Position numbers and translations under genes: made by a program. From UBA2561 sp964577275 (lineage in GTDB: Bacteria > Bacteroidota > Bacteroidia > Cytophagales > Thermoflexibacteraceae): a DNA stretch of 43,344 nt. Positions 7,865-15,460 of this stretch are shown in pieces (the first letter of the stretch is position 1; the number at the start of each line of letters is the position of its first letter). The notes under the pieces are model-generated. The model saw only the letters and a list, made by a program, of their open reading frames with translations. It was not told where the DNA came from and ran no database searches. Where the stretch lies: the NCBI GenBank assembly GCA_964577275.1, contig CAZNYR010000022.1, positions 1-43,344 on the forward strand. The letters run 5' to 3'.

Positions 7865-8643
7865 AATACTTGTTTCTTGAGGATAGTTACATATTTACGA
7901 GAATTTTCTTGGACGAAACGTAAATAATTCAAAAAGATAATTTGAGCATCATACGCATATCCGTACTTATCCAAACTTAGGAAAGTCTTTTCTAACTCCT
8001 TGATATTTAGATGAGTAAGATTATATCTAAAATTCTCAAATAAACGACTTTTATCTTTAATCTGTTTCAAAACAGGATAAAAAATATGCTTTTGATGATT
8101 GTATTTCCACTGACCAGCCGCAAGGTCAGCTATCGAATTTTCCGAAATACCTTTAAAACTTAATTCGTGGTCAATTAAAAAATAATTATCCAATTTCAGT
8201 AATAGATTTGGCTTATTTACCCTGCGGTCTGTATTATAAATCAAATTATCAAACGCATAAATATCTTCATATTCGTACTCTTGCAATGCCATCTTTTGGG
8301 ATTGCCTATAAGTTGTTGCATTATCAATCAAGACGATTCCAAACTTGGGACGATGATCACTGCTCTTTATTTGGCTCTTCTCTTTTTGGGATAATGCCTG
8401 CAAGAAATCGACATCCAATTCAATCAAAGCAATATCGGGAACGTGCAAATCTAATAATTTTGCCAATTGATTAGCGATAACCTCGTGAGCCACAGCATTA
8501 TACTGCGCCAAAGTATTGGGATTAAAAACCTTTAGCACATATTTCTGTAATTTTTCGTCTTTGACCAAAACCTGCACTACCCAAGGATGCGTTGAACCCT
8601 CTTCTAATACCCGAATAAACTTGATGGCTTTATGAATATTCAT
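7861..8643 (-). CDS. HipA-like kinase family protein
   Basis: The 260-residue protein looks like a compact HipA-type Ser/Thr kinase rather than full-length HipA. A candidate ATP-binding Lys is K38 in VLKVF. The catalytic loop is NTDRRVNKPN, with D139 and N146, comparable to NTDxHxKN of HipA. A metal-binding Asp, D158 in LIDHELSF, follows at the expected distance. The N-terminal segment NAVAHEVIANQLAKLL is also typical. All key kinase positions appear present. No HipB-like antitoxin lies beside it. Instead the gene overlaps a DUF3037 gene by the ATGA stop/start, a pairing I recall from other bacteria. An inverted repeat and a possible -7 box lie just upstream (8681-8728). Possible roles include a toxin, a defence kinase or a regulatory kinase; none can be chosen from sequence. 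Confidence 0.8.
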   Translation of the reverse strand: MNIHKAIKFIRVLEEGSTHPWVVQVLVKDEKLQKYVLKVFNPNTLAQYNAVAHEVIANQLAKLLDLHVPDIALIELDVDFLQALSQKEKSQIKSSDHRPKFGIVLIDNATTYRQSQKMALQEYEYEDIYAFDNLIYNTDRRVNKPNLLLKLDNYFLIDHELSFKGISENSIADLAAGQWKYNHQKHIFYPVLKQIKDKSRLFENFRYNLTHLNIKELEKTFLSLDKYGYAYDAQIIFLNYLRFVQENSRKYVTILKKQVL

Positions 8644-8680
8644 TGGCTATTGGTTCAAAATTGAATTTCAGGCGACTTAT

Positions 8681-8728
8681 CAAAAGTATTTCACTTTCCG
8701 ATACAGAAAGCGAAATGCGTTACTTTTG
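8681..8728. repeat. Imperfect inverted repeat upstream of the HipA-like/DUF3037 pair
   Basis: CAAAAGTA (8681-8688) is the exact complement of TACTTTTG (8721-8728), and inside these TTTCACTTTC pairs with GAAAGCGAAA with one mismatch and an asymmetric bulge. On the minus strand the arm at 8681-8688 reads TACTTTTG, a match to TAnnTTTG, with TTTC (complement of 8706-8709) 17 nt upstream. It may thus be the kinase promoter, an operator, or a terminator for the symporter gene that ends at 8772. Confidence 0.5.
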
Positions 8729-8771
8729 CTATTTTCCGACAAAAAATTTACCATTTCGTATCAAAATTCGA

Positions 8772-10469
8772 TTATTCGGGTGTTTTTTCGTTCGGGTGTT
8801 TTTGCTTGAAATTTGTCCAATATGATTGAACCGAATCCTTCATATCTTTGTGCAAAATCAAAATGCCGACTAAGTTCGGAATCGTCATCAGAGCAATCGT
8901 AATGCCTGAAAATGTCCAGATGATTTGCGTTTCGACAAATGCCCCCACAAAAAAGCCCGCCACATAAACGAATCGATAATAAATCACTGATTTTGAGCCT
9001 AAAAGGTACGTCATCGCTCGTCCGCCATAATATGACCACGAAATCGCCGTGGAAAAGGCAAAAAGTAATAACCCAATCGCAATAATATATTGTCCGTAAT
9101 CTCCTAAGAAACTTCGTTTGAAGGCTTCGGCAGTCAGTGGCGCACTATGAATCAAGGACTTACCATAAATTTTAATATCCTTTGGCAAATTAATTAAGTT
9201 GCCATTTTCGACTTCGAGCGTTCCTGTATAAAGATTTTCAGCCAGCATAATGCGTACATTTTCGGCTAACGAACGTGCATGAATCAAGGAAACCTTACTT
9301 TGAATATTGCCTTCACGCACGACAATATCGCCACTCAAAAGGGATAATTTCTCTTTATCTTTGCCTAACAAATGATTCGATAATTTGATGCGCTGTTCTT
9401 TATCTACGTCATCAAATTGCTCGGCTAAGACCTGAATTTCAGAGAATTGGAATTGATTTTCTAATTTTTCGTTCCAAACACCCGAAGCCAACAAAGTCAT
9501 GCCCGTCAGCGAACAAATAATAATGGTATCAATGAAAGGTTCTAAAATTGCGACCAATCCTTCGGAAACAGGCTCGCTGGTTCGGGCGGCGGCGTGTGCA
9601 ATCGGTGCCGACCCTTGCCCTGCTTCGTTAGAAAATAACCCTCGATTTACGCCCCGATTAAAAGCATAAGCGATGGTTGCGCCCAAAAATCCGCCCGATG
9701 CCGCACTTCCCGTAAATACATCGGCAAAAATCGAAATAAAAGAAGGAATGATATTTTCATAATTATAAAAAATAACCATTAATGCGCCTATAAAATAAAT
9801 CAATGCCATCGCAGGCACTAATTTTTCGGTAACTTGAGCAATTCGTTTAATACCTCCAATAATTACAAATGCTAATAAAATAGCCAATACGCCTCCCGTT
9901 ATCATTTTATCAATCCCAAAAGTCGCTTCCATTGAATTGGCGATGCTATTGACTTGGGGCAAATTGCCTGTTCCGAACGAAGAAAGCACGGTCGCAATCG
10001 CAAAAATGACCGCCAGCCAAGGCATTTTAAGTTTGTTTTTCATAAAATACATCGGACCGCCCGCAATCGAACCGTCTTCGGCGTGTTCTCGATATTTGTG
10101 TGAAAGCGTTACTTCGACAAATTTGGTGGTCATGCCCAAAAATGCGGTTACTAACATCCAAAATAATGCGGCGGGTCCCCCCAAATGAATGGCAAATGCC
10201 ACGCCTGCAATATTTCCTGTACCAACTGTTCCCGAAAGTGCGGTCGTAAGTGCCTGAAAATGAGAGGTATCTCCCGCATCATCTTTGTTATCATATTTTC
10301 CCCTGACGACACGGATGGCGTGTCCGAAATAGCGTAATTGCGGAAACCTGAGGTAAATCGTAAAAAACAAACCCGTCCCCAATAATAACCAAACAAACCA
10401 ATCTGCACTGCCGATGTAGCTGTCTATCAGGGCAAAATAGCCGTCTAATGTTTGTATAAAATCTTGCAT
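8772..10469 (-). CDS. AGCS-family sodium:alanine/amino-acid symporter
   Basis: The 565-residue inner-membrane protein couples sodium (or proton) entry to uptake of alanine or glycine. Family signatures include ALTTALSGTVGTGNIAGVAFA near residue 70, GGPMYFM near 135, GFLGATIAYAFNRGVNRGLFSNEAGQGSAPIAHAAA near 255-295 and FAFSTAISWSYYGGRA near 465. Eight or more hydrophobic segments are visible. The typical length is about 450-480 residues. The excess is a hydrophilic insert of roughly 105 residues, about positions 336-441, between the GVWN and APLTAEAF segments. ATG 10469 agrees with the family N-terminus. A likely promoter lies about 200 nt upstream and the leader contains a hairpin (10615-10657). 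Confidence 0.93.
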   Translation of the reverse strand: MQDFIQTLDGYFALIDSYIGSADWFVWLLLGTGLFFTIYLRFPQLRYFGHAIRVVRGKYDNKDDAGDTSHFQALTTALSGTVGTGNIAGVAFAIHLGGPAALFWMLVTAFLGMTTKFVEVTLSHKYREHAEDGSIAGGPMYFMKNKLKMPWLAVIFAIATVLSSFGTGNLPQVNSIANSMEATFGIDKMITGGVLAILLAFVIIGGIKRIAQVTEKLVPAMALIYFIGALMVIFYNYENIIPSFISIFADVFTGSAASGGFLGATIAYAFNRGVNRGLFSNEAGQGSAPIAHAAARTSEPVSEGLVAILEPFIDTIIICSLTGMTLLASGVWNEKLENQFQFSEIQVLAEQFDDVDKEQRIKLSNHLLGKDKEKLSLLSGDIVVREGNIQSKVSLIHARSLAENVRIMLAENLYTGTLEVENGNLINLPKDIKIYGKSLIHSAPLTAEAFKRSFLGDYGQYIIAIGLLLFAFSTAISWSYYGGRAMTYLLGSKSVIYYRFVYVAGFFVGAFVETQIIWTFSGITIALMTIPNLVGILILHKDMKDSVQSYWTNFKQKHPNEKTPE

Positions 10470-10614
10470 GAGTTTTTATTTTGTGTAATTAATTGAGCGT
10501 GTTTTTGAAATTTTGAGTAAATTCTGACAAAAAGCAATAAGTGATTTGAATGTCATAAATTTGATTTTTATTGCAAATAAAAAGGCAAAATCGCTTCACC
10601 TGAAATGGATAAAT

Positions 10615-10657
10615 TTCCGTATTTTGTGCCTTTAGGCAAAAGTTACAAAATACGGAA
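10615..10657. other. 13-bp hairpin in the divergent region, probably in the symporter mRNA leader
   Basis: TTCCGTATTTTGT (10615-10627) and ACAAAATACGGAA (10645-10657) are exact reverse complements. A small inner palindrome GCCTTTAGGC (10628-10637) sits in the loop. The hairpin lies between divergent genes, so it is not a normal gene-end terminator. With the candidate promoter at 10673-10703, the RNA would start just upstream of this hairpin on the minus strand. The rest of the 317-bp spacer (10470-10786) shows no gene. Confidence 0.6.
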
Positions 10658-10672
10658 TTTTAATTCATATTG

Positions 10673-10703
10673 CAAAGATACATAATTGATACAACGTTTA
10701 AAA
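10673..10703 (-). promoter_or_regulatory. Candidate promoter of the AGCS symporter gene
   Basis: On the minus strand, TATCTTTG (complement of 10673-10680) is a perfect -7 box, with TTTT (complement of 10700-10703) 19 nt upstream in place of TTTG. It would give a leader of about 200 nt that begins just before the 10615-10657 hairpin. Confidence 0.5.
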
Positions 10704-10786
10704 GTGCCTTTTTAGGCTCTTAAAAATAGAATTTCGTGGATTTGTAGATAACTTAAATAATATAAAAAAAAGAAACAATAATAACT

Positions 10787-11815
10787 ATGAAATCCTTTTT
10801 TCGTAAGTTTTATCAGTGGGAATATTGGTCATTTTGGTATTTTTATATGCCAATTTATGCCTATTATTTATGGCTTAGCCTGAAGGCACGAACCATGTTT
10901 TTCTTTACGGCTTCCAATCCGCTCATGGAACTGGGTGGTTTGATGAATTATTCCAAAGCAAATGTATTAAAACAAATTGATAATCAGTATCTTCCGAAAA
11001 TAGTTTATCTCGAATCGCAAGCCGACCGAGCGCAAGTATTGACTGGTTTGGCGGCGGCAAATATTTCCTTTCCGTTGGTGGCAAAGCCCGACATCGGCGA
11101 GCGCGGCAAGAGCGTCCGAAAAATTGATGACGAAAATGCGCTCCAAAATTATTTAGACGAAACCGAAGGAATTGTACTTTTACAAGAATTTATCCTATTG
11201 CCCCTGGAGTTTGGTGTATTGTATTATCGCTTCCCAAACGAAACGTCAGGACATATCAGTTCGGTGGTGCAAAAGGGATTTTTGACGGTTACGGGAGATG
11301 GCAAATCTACGGTCAGAGAATTATTGCAACAACACAGTCGAGGACAGCTTTATCTCGAAAATATCACCAATTTATACCCTGAGTTGGTCAAAAAATGTCC
11401 AAAAAATCAGGAAGAGGTTTTAATTGAACCCATTGGTAATCATTCCAGAGGAACAGTATTTTTGAATGCCAATCATCTTATCAATGCGGATTTAGTGCGT
11501 GTTTTTGATACAATAAGTCAGCCGATTGAAGGATTTTCATTTGGGCGTTATGACTTCAAAGTCAGTTCGTTAGAGGATTTATATGCGGGCAAAAACATCA
11601 AAATCATGGAACTGAACGGGGCAAATTCCGAGCCTGCACACATTTACGACCCCAAAAATCAACTCTGGCGAGCCTATCGAGATTTGATTCGGCATTGGAA
11701 TATTATTTACCAAGTCAGCACCCGCAATCATCGGGAATTGGGCGTGCCATACACTTCGTGGCGCGAGGGCTGGGCGATGGTATTTGGACGAAAAACCAAA
11801 CGCCATCATACGTAA
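10787..11815 (+). CDS. ATP-grasp family ligase, substrate unknown
   Basis: The 342-residue protein starts with an aromatic, weakly hydrophobic stretch (about 10-35, WSFWYFYMPIYAYYLWLSL) that may lie on or in the membrane. An ATP-grasp fold follows. FPLVAKPDIGERGKSVRKI near residues 95-113 supplies the ATP-binding Lys and flexible Gly loop. LLQEFILLPLEFGVLYYRF resembles the segment that precedes the hinge. FGRYDFKVSSLEDL and KIMELNGANSEPAHIYDP carry the metal-binding Asp, Glu and Asn expected of D-Ala-D-Ala-ligase-like enzymes. Such enzymes join a carboxylate to an amine using ATP. No partner gene reveals the substrate. The gene diverges from the symporter and appears monocistronic. Confidence 0.78.
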   Translation: MKSFFRKFYQWEYWSFWYFYMPIYAYYLWLSLKARTMFFFTASNPLMELGGLMNYSKANVLKQIDNQYLPKIVYLESQADRAQVLTGLAAANISFPLVAKPDIGERGKSVRKIDDENALQNYLDETEGIVLLQEFILLPLEFGVLYYRFPNETSGHISSVVQKGFLTVTGDGKSTVRELLQQHSRGQLYLENITNLYPELVKKCPKNQEEVLIEPIGNHSRGTVFLNANHLINADLVRVFDTISQPIEGFSFGRYDFKVSSLEDLYAGKNIKIMELNGANSEPAHIYDPKNQLWRAYRDLIRHWNIIYQVSTRNHRELGVPYTSWREGWAMVFGRKTKRHHT

Positions 11816-11833
11816 TTTCAGGATTTTATTTTC

Positions 11834-11853
11834 TTGATAATCAATAAGTTAGG
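11834..11853. repeat. Copy of a short dispersed TTGATAATCAATAASTTAG motif
   Basis: TTGATAATCAATAAGTTAGG overlaps the stop codon of the minus-strand gene ending at 11849. Related copies lie at 6897-6917 and 39029-39047, and a shorter inverted one (ATCAATAAGTTAGC) at 15360-15373. The core TTGATAATCAA is palindromic except for its centre. All copies sit at gene ends or between genes. Confidence 0.45.
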
Positions 11854-12283
11854 CTAAAATTGGTGCTTGAAGAGGTTTTTCCGCAACAGAAATCAACCAT
11901 TGGTAGGCTTCGGCTTGGAACGAAAAATATTGCATCATATTTTCGGTATTGCCACATCGGAACATCTCTTCGAGTGCCATTTGGGCATAAATATTATCGC
12001 TCATCACAACGGCAAATTTTTTCATGCCGTGTCGTACTGCACGGTCAATGATTTGCTGATATAACCACTGGCGTTGTGCCAAAGACATTCCGCAACAAAA
12101 ATCAATTTTGTTGATTAATAGATAAACGGGACGCAACGCATCAATCACTTCTTGTATTTTGAACACTTCTTTGCGGAAGGATAATTCGGATTGCGTACCA
12201 TTGCTGAAAGATTGCAGATGTAAAACTTGATATTTGGGGCTGTATTCTGTCCGCATATAGGTACTTTCATAAATTACTTTCAT
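11849..12283 (-). CDS. Small conserved-looking cytosolic protein, possibly STAS/SpoIIAA-like
   Basis: A 144-residue soluble protein with no signal or membrane segment. The pattern of short strands and helices, with YLLINKIDFCCGMSLAQRQWLYQQII followed by KKFAVVMSDNIYAQMALEEMF, recalls SpoIIAA/STAS-like proteins from Bacteroidota, in which a small alpha/beta fold binds a partner or lipid. This is a fold-level impression and not a firm family call. The N-terminal portion (YQVLHLQSF) could be the first strand. The gene has an exact Bacteroidota promoter at 12337-12367, giving a leader of about 50 nt, and seems to be monocistronic. Its last codon overlaps a dispersed repeat. Confidence 0.68.
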   Translation of the reverse strand: MKVIYESTYMRTEYSPKYQVLHLQSFSNGTQSELSFRKEVFKIQEVIDALRPVYLLINKIDFCCGMSLAQRQWLYQQIIDRAVRHGMKKFAVVMSDNIYAQMALEEMFRCGNTENMMQYFSFQAEAYQWLISVAEKPLQAPILA

Positions 12284-12336
12284 CGTTCTGAATTGTTTTT
12301 TAACTTGGAATATTACAATTATATGTTAGTTCTATA

Positions 12337-12367
12337 CAAAGATAAACAAGTATTGTTAAAATCCAAA
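12337..12367 (-). promoter_or_regulatory. Bacteroidota-type promoter for the 11849-12283 gene
   Basis: On the minus strand, TTTG (complement of 12364-12367), 19 nt, then TATCTTTG (complement of 12337-12344) is a perfect match to TTTG-N19-TAnnTTTG. It lies about 50 nt upstream of the start codon. Confidence 0.75.
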
Positions 12368-12493
12368 CGAAAAAACATCAAATGCGTAGCTACTTTTCAG
12401 TTTTTAGATTCTAAGATAAAGACAATAAATCATTTGATTGATTCAAAAAATTGCATTTATTTCTTGAATCTAAGTTCTTAAAAAATTCGGTCA

Positions 12494-12533
12494 AACCCTT
12501 GCCAAGTTTTCAAGACTTCGCAAGGGGTTTTTT
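12494..12533 (-). terminator. Hairpin terminator downstream of the cytochrome c gene
   Basis: AACCCTTGC (12494-12502) pairs with GCAAGGGGTT (12520-12529) with one bulged base, and an inner AAGT/ACTT stem lies within. It follows the minus-strand cytochrome gene that ends at 12549. The run of T on the plus strand corresponds to an A-rich tract before the stem in the minus-strand RNA. Confidence 0.65.
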
Positions 12534-12548
12534 GATTGCTACAAACAA

Positions 12549-13175
12549 TTATTGGCGTAAAGTAAGGACATAATCGGCGACAGCTTCGATTTCTTTTTCA
12601 TCAAAATATTTTTTGTAAGGAGGCATCGAATTTTTGCCGTGCGTTACGATTTCAATGATTTCATTTTTCTGTAACTTACTGATAGCCAAATTTTTAGCTC
12701 CAGCTTGTCCCAGTTTGCCATCCGCACCATGACAAATAATGCAGTTTCCGTTATAAAGTTGTTTGCCCAATATCGAAAGCGTAGCACGCGCTTCGTATTG
12801 CGGTTTTTCGACCTTAAACTTTCGTTTATTGACCTCAGCAAGTCCATACGCCCCGATGATAAGCACCAACGAAAGCAAGGCTAAGGGTTTATTTTGTTTT
12901 TTGAAGCCAATAATTGCCACAGGAATCGAAATAAAAACGACCACCAACTTAATGACCTGTAACATCCGAACCTCTGGCCACATGACGAGCATCCCGATAC
13001 CCGTTGCCAAAAATCCGAAACTAATCATCATTTCGGGGATTTTGATAATTTTCGTAAATTTGGTTAAAGCATCCTGATTGACAAAGATTAAAATGGTCTT
13101 TATCAGATAGATAAGTAAAAATAAAACCACTACCGTTTTGTGCGTGTGGTATAGACCGATGTACGGATTTGACAT
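12549..13175 (-). CDS. Membrane-anchored c-type cytochrome (SirB2-like membrane part)
   Basis: The 208-residue protein begins with four hydrophobic helices (about 12-32, 48-66, 71-90 and 97-113) that resemble the small SirB2-type membrane domain. A C-terminal cytochrome c domain follows. It has one haem attachment site CIICH (C145, C148, H149) and a likely axial Met in SMPPY near residue 185, and it ends with the usual EIEAVADYVLTL helix. Topology should put the haem domain in the periplasm, where it would pass electrons. No oxidase or partner redox gene is adjacent. A hairpin terminator follows at 12494-12533. ATG 13175 gives an intact first helix. Confidence 0.85.
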   Translation of the reverse strand: MSNPYIGLYHTHKTVVVLFLLIYLIKTILIFVNQDALTKFTKIIKIPEMMISFGFLATGIGMLVMWPEVRMLQVIKLVVVFISIPVAIIGFKKQNKPLALLSLVLIIGAYGLAEVNKRKFKVEKPQYEARATLSILGKQLYNGNCIICHGADGKLGQAGAKNLAISKLQKNEIIEIVTHGKNSMPPYKKYFDEKEIEAVADYVLTLRQ

Positions 13176-13297
13176 AATTTTTTTTGGATTAGGTAAATAC
13201 TTTGGATGTGCATGAATGCGGTTACAAAACTACAAAAAAGTAGAAGTGTTCATTCGATTTTATGGGGTAGGAAAACAAAAAACATGAAATCCTACTT

Positions 13298-13305
13298 TAA
13301 CTTTG
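13298..13305 (+). promoter_or_regulatory. Possible -7 box directly upstream of thiH
   Basis: TAACTTTG at 13298-13305 matches TAnnTTTG, but no TTTG is at the expected -33 distance. A split repeat GTAGGA (13267-13272) / TCCTAC (13290-13295) lies just upstream and could be an operator. If used, the mRNA leader would be only a few nucleotides. Confidence 0.35.
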
Positions 13306-13315
13306 TTATTTGAAT

Positions 13316-14449
13316 ATGACCAACAAATTTATGCAAAATTTTACGGCTCTTTTTGATACTTACGATTGGCAAACGACCCAATCAAGTATTTACGCCAAAA
13401 CAGCACAAGACGTTCAGAATGCCCTTTATAAAAGCGGAAAACGCACCTTAGAGGATTTCAAGGCTTTAATTTCGCCCGCCGGAGCTGATTTTTTGGAGCA
13501 AATGGCGCATCTAAGCCACGAACTGACCCGCAGGCGTTTTGGCAAAACGATACAAATGTATGTGCCTGTTTATCTCTCGAACGAATGTCAGAATATTTGT
13601 ACGTATTGTGGGTTTAGTTTGGACAATAAAATCAGACGTAAAACCCTAAATCCCAGTGAGCTACTCAAGGAAGTAGCTTTGGTCAAGGCGATGGGATATG
13701 CCCATATTTTGCTCGTAACGGGCGAGGCGCAGCAGACCGTAGGCGTGCCGTATTTTCGGAAAGTATTGCAACTTATCCGACCCCATTTTTCGCATATTTC
13801 GATGGAAGTGCAACCTCTCGACCAGCCTGATTATGAATCACTTATGGAGGCGGGTTTACATACCGTTTTGGTGTATCAAGAAACGTATCATCGGACGGAT
13901 TACAAAAAACATCATCCCAAAGGCAAAAAATCGAATTTTAATTATCGCCTCGAAACCCCCGACCGTTTGGGGCGAGCGGGCATCCACAAAATCGGGCTTG
14001 GCGTGCTGATTGGGCTGGAAGACTGGCGCACCGATTCTTTTTTTACGGCTTTGCACCTCAATTATTTGGAACGAAATTATTGGCGCACCAAATACTCGAT
14101 TTCTTTCCCGCGCCTGCGTCCATTTTCGGGCGGACTTGAACCTAAAGTCGAAATGACTGACCGAGAGTTAGTGCAGTTAATTTGTGCATATCGTATTCTT
14201 AATCAGGAACTTGAACTTTCACTTTCTACCCGTGAAAGTGAACATTTCCGAAATCACGTTATTAAATTGGGCATTACTTCGATGAGTGCAGGCTCAAAAA
14301 CCAATCCGGGAGGCTATGCCAATGATGAAGAATCGTTAGAACAATTTGAGATTTCGGACGAACGCACCACGCAACAAATTGCTGAAATGCTCCGAAAACA
14401 AGGCTATGAACCCGTCTGGAAAGATTGGGATTTGGCGTATGCAGGATAA
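13316..14449 (+). CDS. thiH: 2-iminoacetate synthase (ThiH)
   Basis: A radical-SAM enzyme of 377 residues that cleaves tyrosine to 2-iminoacetate (dehydroglycine) and p-cresol for thiazole synthesis in the thiamine pathway. The iron-sulphur motif CxxxCxxC appears as CQNICTYC (C91, C95, C98). Further family segments are MEVQPLDQPDYESLMEAGLH, VLVYQETYH, and the C-terminal SAGSKTNPGGY, consistent with ThiH rather than NocL-like paralogues. ATG 13316 is chosen over an in-frame TTG two codons earlier. thiG and thiS are not adjacent; thiE lies at the left edge. No TPP riboswitch is evident upstream. Confidence 0.93.
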   Translation: MTNKFMQNFTALFDTYDWQTTQSSIYAKTAQDVQNALYKSGKRTLEDFKALISPAGADFLEQMAHLSHELTRRRFGKTIQMYVPVYLSNECQNICTYCGFSLDNKIRRKTLNPSELLKEVALVKAMGYAHILLVTGEAQQTVGVPYFRKVLQLIRPHFSHISMEVQPLDQPDYESLMEAGLHTVLVYQETYHRTDYKKHHPKGKKSNFNYRLETPDRLGRAGIHKIGLGVLIGLEDWRTDSFFTALHLNYLERNYWRTKYSISFPRLRPFSGGLEPKVEMTDRELVQLICAYRILNQELELSLSTRESEHFRNHVIKLGITSMSAGSKTNPGGYANDEESLEQFEISDERTTQQIAEMLRKQGYEPVWKDWDLAYAG

Positions 14450-14541
14450 TATTATGAAAAATATCGAATAAGTTTTCCAAAATTAACGTTTACGATTTGA
14501 TTCTTAGTTAAATTTTTACTTCTAAATAAAATTGATACATC

Positions 14542-15357
14542 ATGAAAAAAGTATTCCTGATTACCTTATTAAGTGTTTTATCCTTGATGCTCAAAGCCCA
14601 AACGATTTCGGTGGATGCCCACACGGATTGCTGGGTAGCAGTCATTGATGAAAACGCAGCCAAACACGGCAAATATGGCTGGTGGAGTGTTTGGCATATT
14701 ATTAAACGAGAAAAACGCTACAAAGAAACCCCCTGTACGTTCGAGGGATTGAAGCCCGGAAAATACACGCTGGTCGTTTATAATCCCGAAGCTGTGGATT
14801 TCGACCCCAATAGCGGCAGTGAATTAGAAAAATCCGATGGCGTGGTCATGGAAGAGGTCGTCCTGACCCATAGTAGTGCCTTAGAATACGATTTTGATGA
14901 GGAAGATTTCCAAGAATGGAATTGTTTGAGTTGTCCTTGGCTCTATGTATTTGATGGTCAGCAATTTATAAAAACAACCGAAGTGTTAAAGGATGTCGTA
15001 GGCGAAGAAAATCGACAGATTACGACCACCGCAATCCAACCCGAAAACTTCCGAAACGGAACGCTAAAAATCCGCATTCAAGAAGAAAAAGACGAAATTA
15101 CGCACCTGCACGCCGTTACGCTCAAAGTCAATGGCGTAGTTTGCCCTATGAAAATTGCCGATAAAACCACCGCTCAAAAATTGACGGATGCCGATAAATA
15201 TTTGGAATTACGCAAAGGCGATGCCGTGGATATTGAGTTTGAATTGCCTAAAAATATGACCAACATCGAAAATGTCATATTAGAAACTGAAGGATTTTAT
15301 GAGCCAGAACCAGAATTTTTGAAACAAATCAAACAAAAATATTTGCGGAAAAAATAA
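14542..15357 (+). CDS. Secreted protein of unknown function
   Basis: This 271-residue protein has a clear signal peptide (MKKVFLITLLSVLSLMLKAQ). The mature part starts with a segment (TISVDAHTDCWVAVIDENA) that could be a beta-sandwich. It contains FEGLKPGKYTLVVYNPE, a loop typical of prealbumin or carboxypeptidase-regulatory-like folds. A middle motif SCPWLYVFDGQQFIKTTEVL follows, with Cys residues at CLSC. The C-terminal half is charged and mixed alpha/beta. I do not recognise a family. The CPWLYVFDG segment recalls a recurrent motif in secreted Bacteroidota proteins. A strong terminator (15390-15430) closes the transcript. Confidence 0.75.
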   Translation: MKKVFLITLLSVLSLMLKAQTISVDAHTDCWVAVIDENAAKHGKYGWWSVWHIIKREKRYKETPCTFEGLKPGKYTLVVYNPEAVDFDPNSGSELEKSDGVVMEEVVLTHSSALEYDFDEEDFQEWNCLSCPWLYVFDGQQFIKTTEVLKDVVGEENRQITTTAIQPENFRNGTLKIRIQEEKDEITHLHAVTLKVNGVVCPMKIADKTTAQKLTDADKYLELRKGDAVDIEFELPKNMTNIENVILETEGFYEPEPEFLKQIKQKYLRKK

Positions 15358-15389
15358 TCGCTAACTTATTGATGTTCAGTAATATGCAG

Positions 15390-15430
15390 ACCCGTCATGT
15401 TTTTAGAGAACGTGGCGGGTTTGGTTTTTT
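15390..15430 (+). terminator. Rho-independent terminator after the secreted-protein gene
   Basis: ACCCGTCATGTT (15390-15401) pairs with AACGTGGCGGGT (15409-15420) with two G-U pairs, followed by TTGGTTTTTT on the plus strand. Confidence 0.8.
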
Positions 15431-15460
15431 ACTTCGTTCAAAACCTAAACTATTGCAGTC

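Noticed and set aside
7861..8643. Classical HipAB toxin-antitoxin pair
   Set aside because: No HipB-like helix-turn-helix gene lies beside the kinase, which is also shorter than HipA. The neighbour is DUF3037.
12227..12481. Plus-strand 84-codon frame
   Set aside because: It lies across the start and promoter of the minus-strand gene and has no recognisable features.
13176..13315. TPP riboswitch upstream of thiH
   Set aside because: The conserved CTGAGA and ACCTGA elements are absent, and the same holds upstream of thiE.
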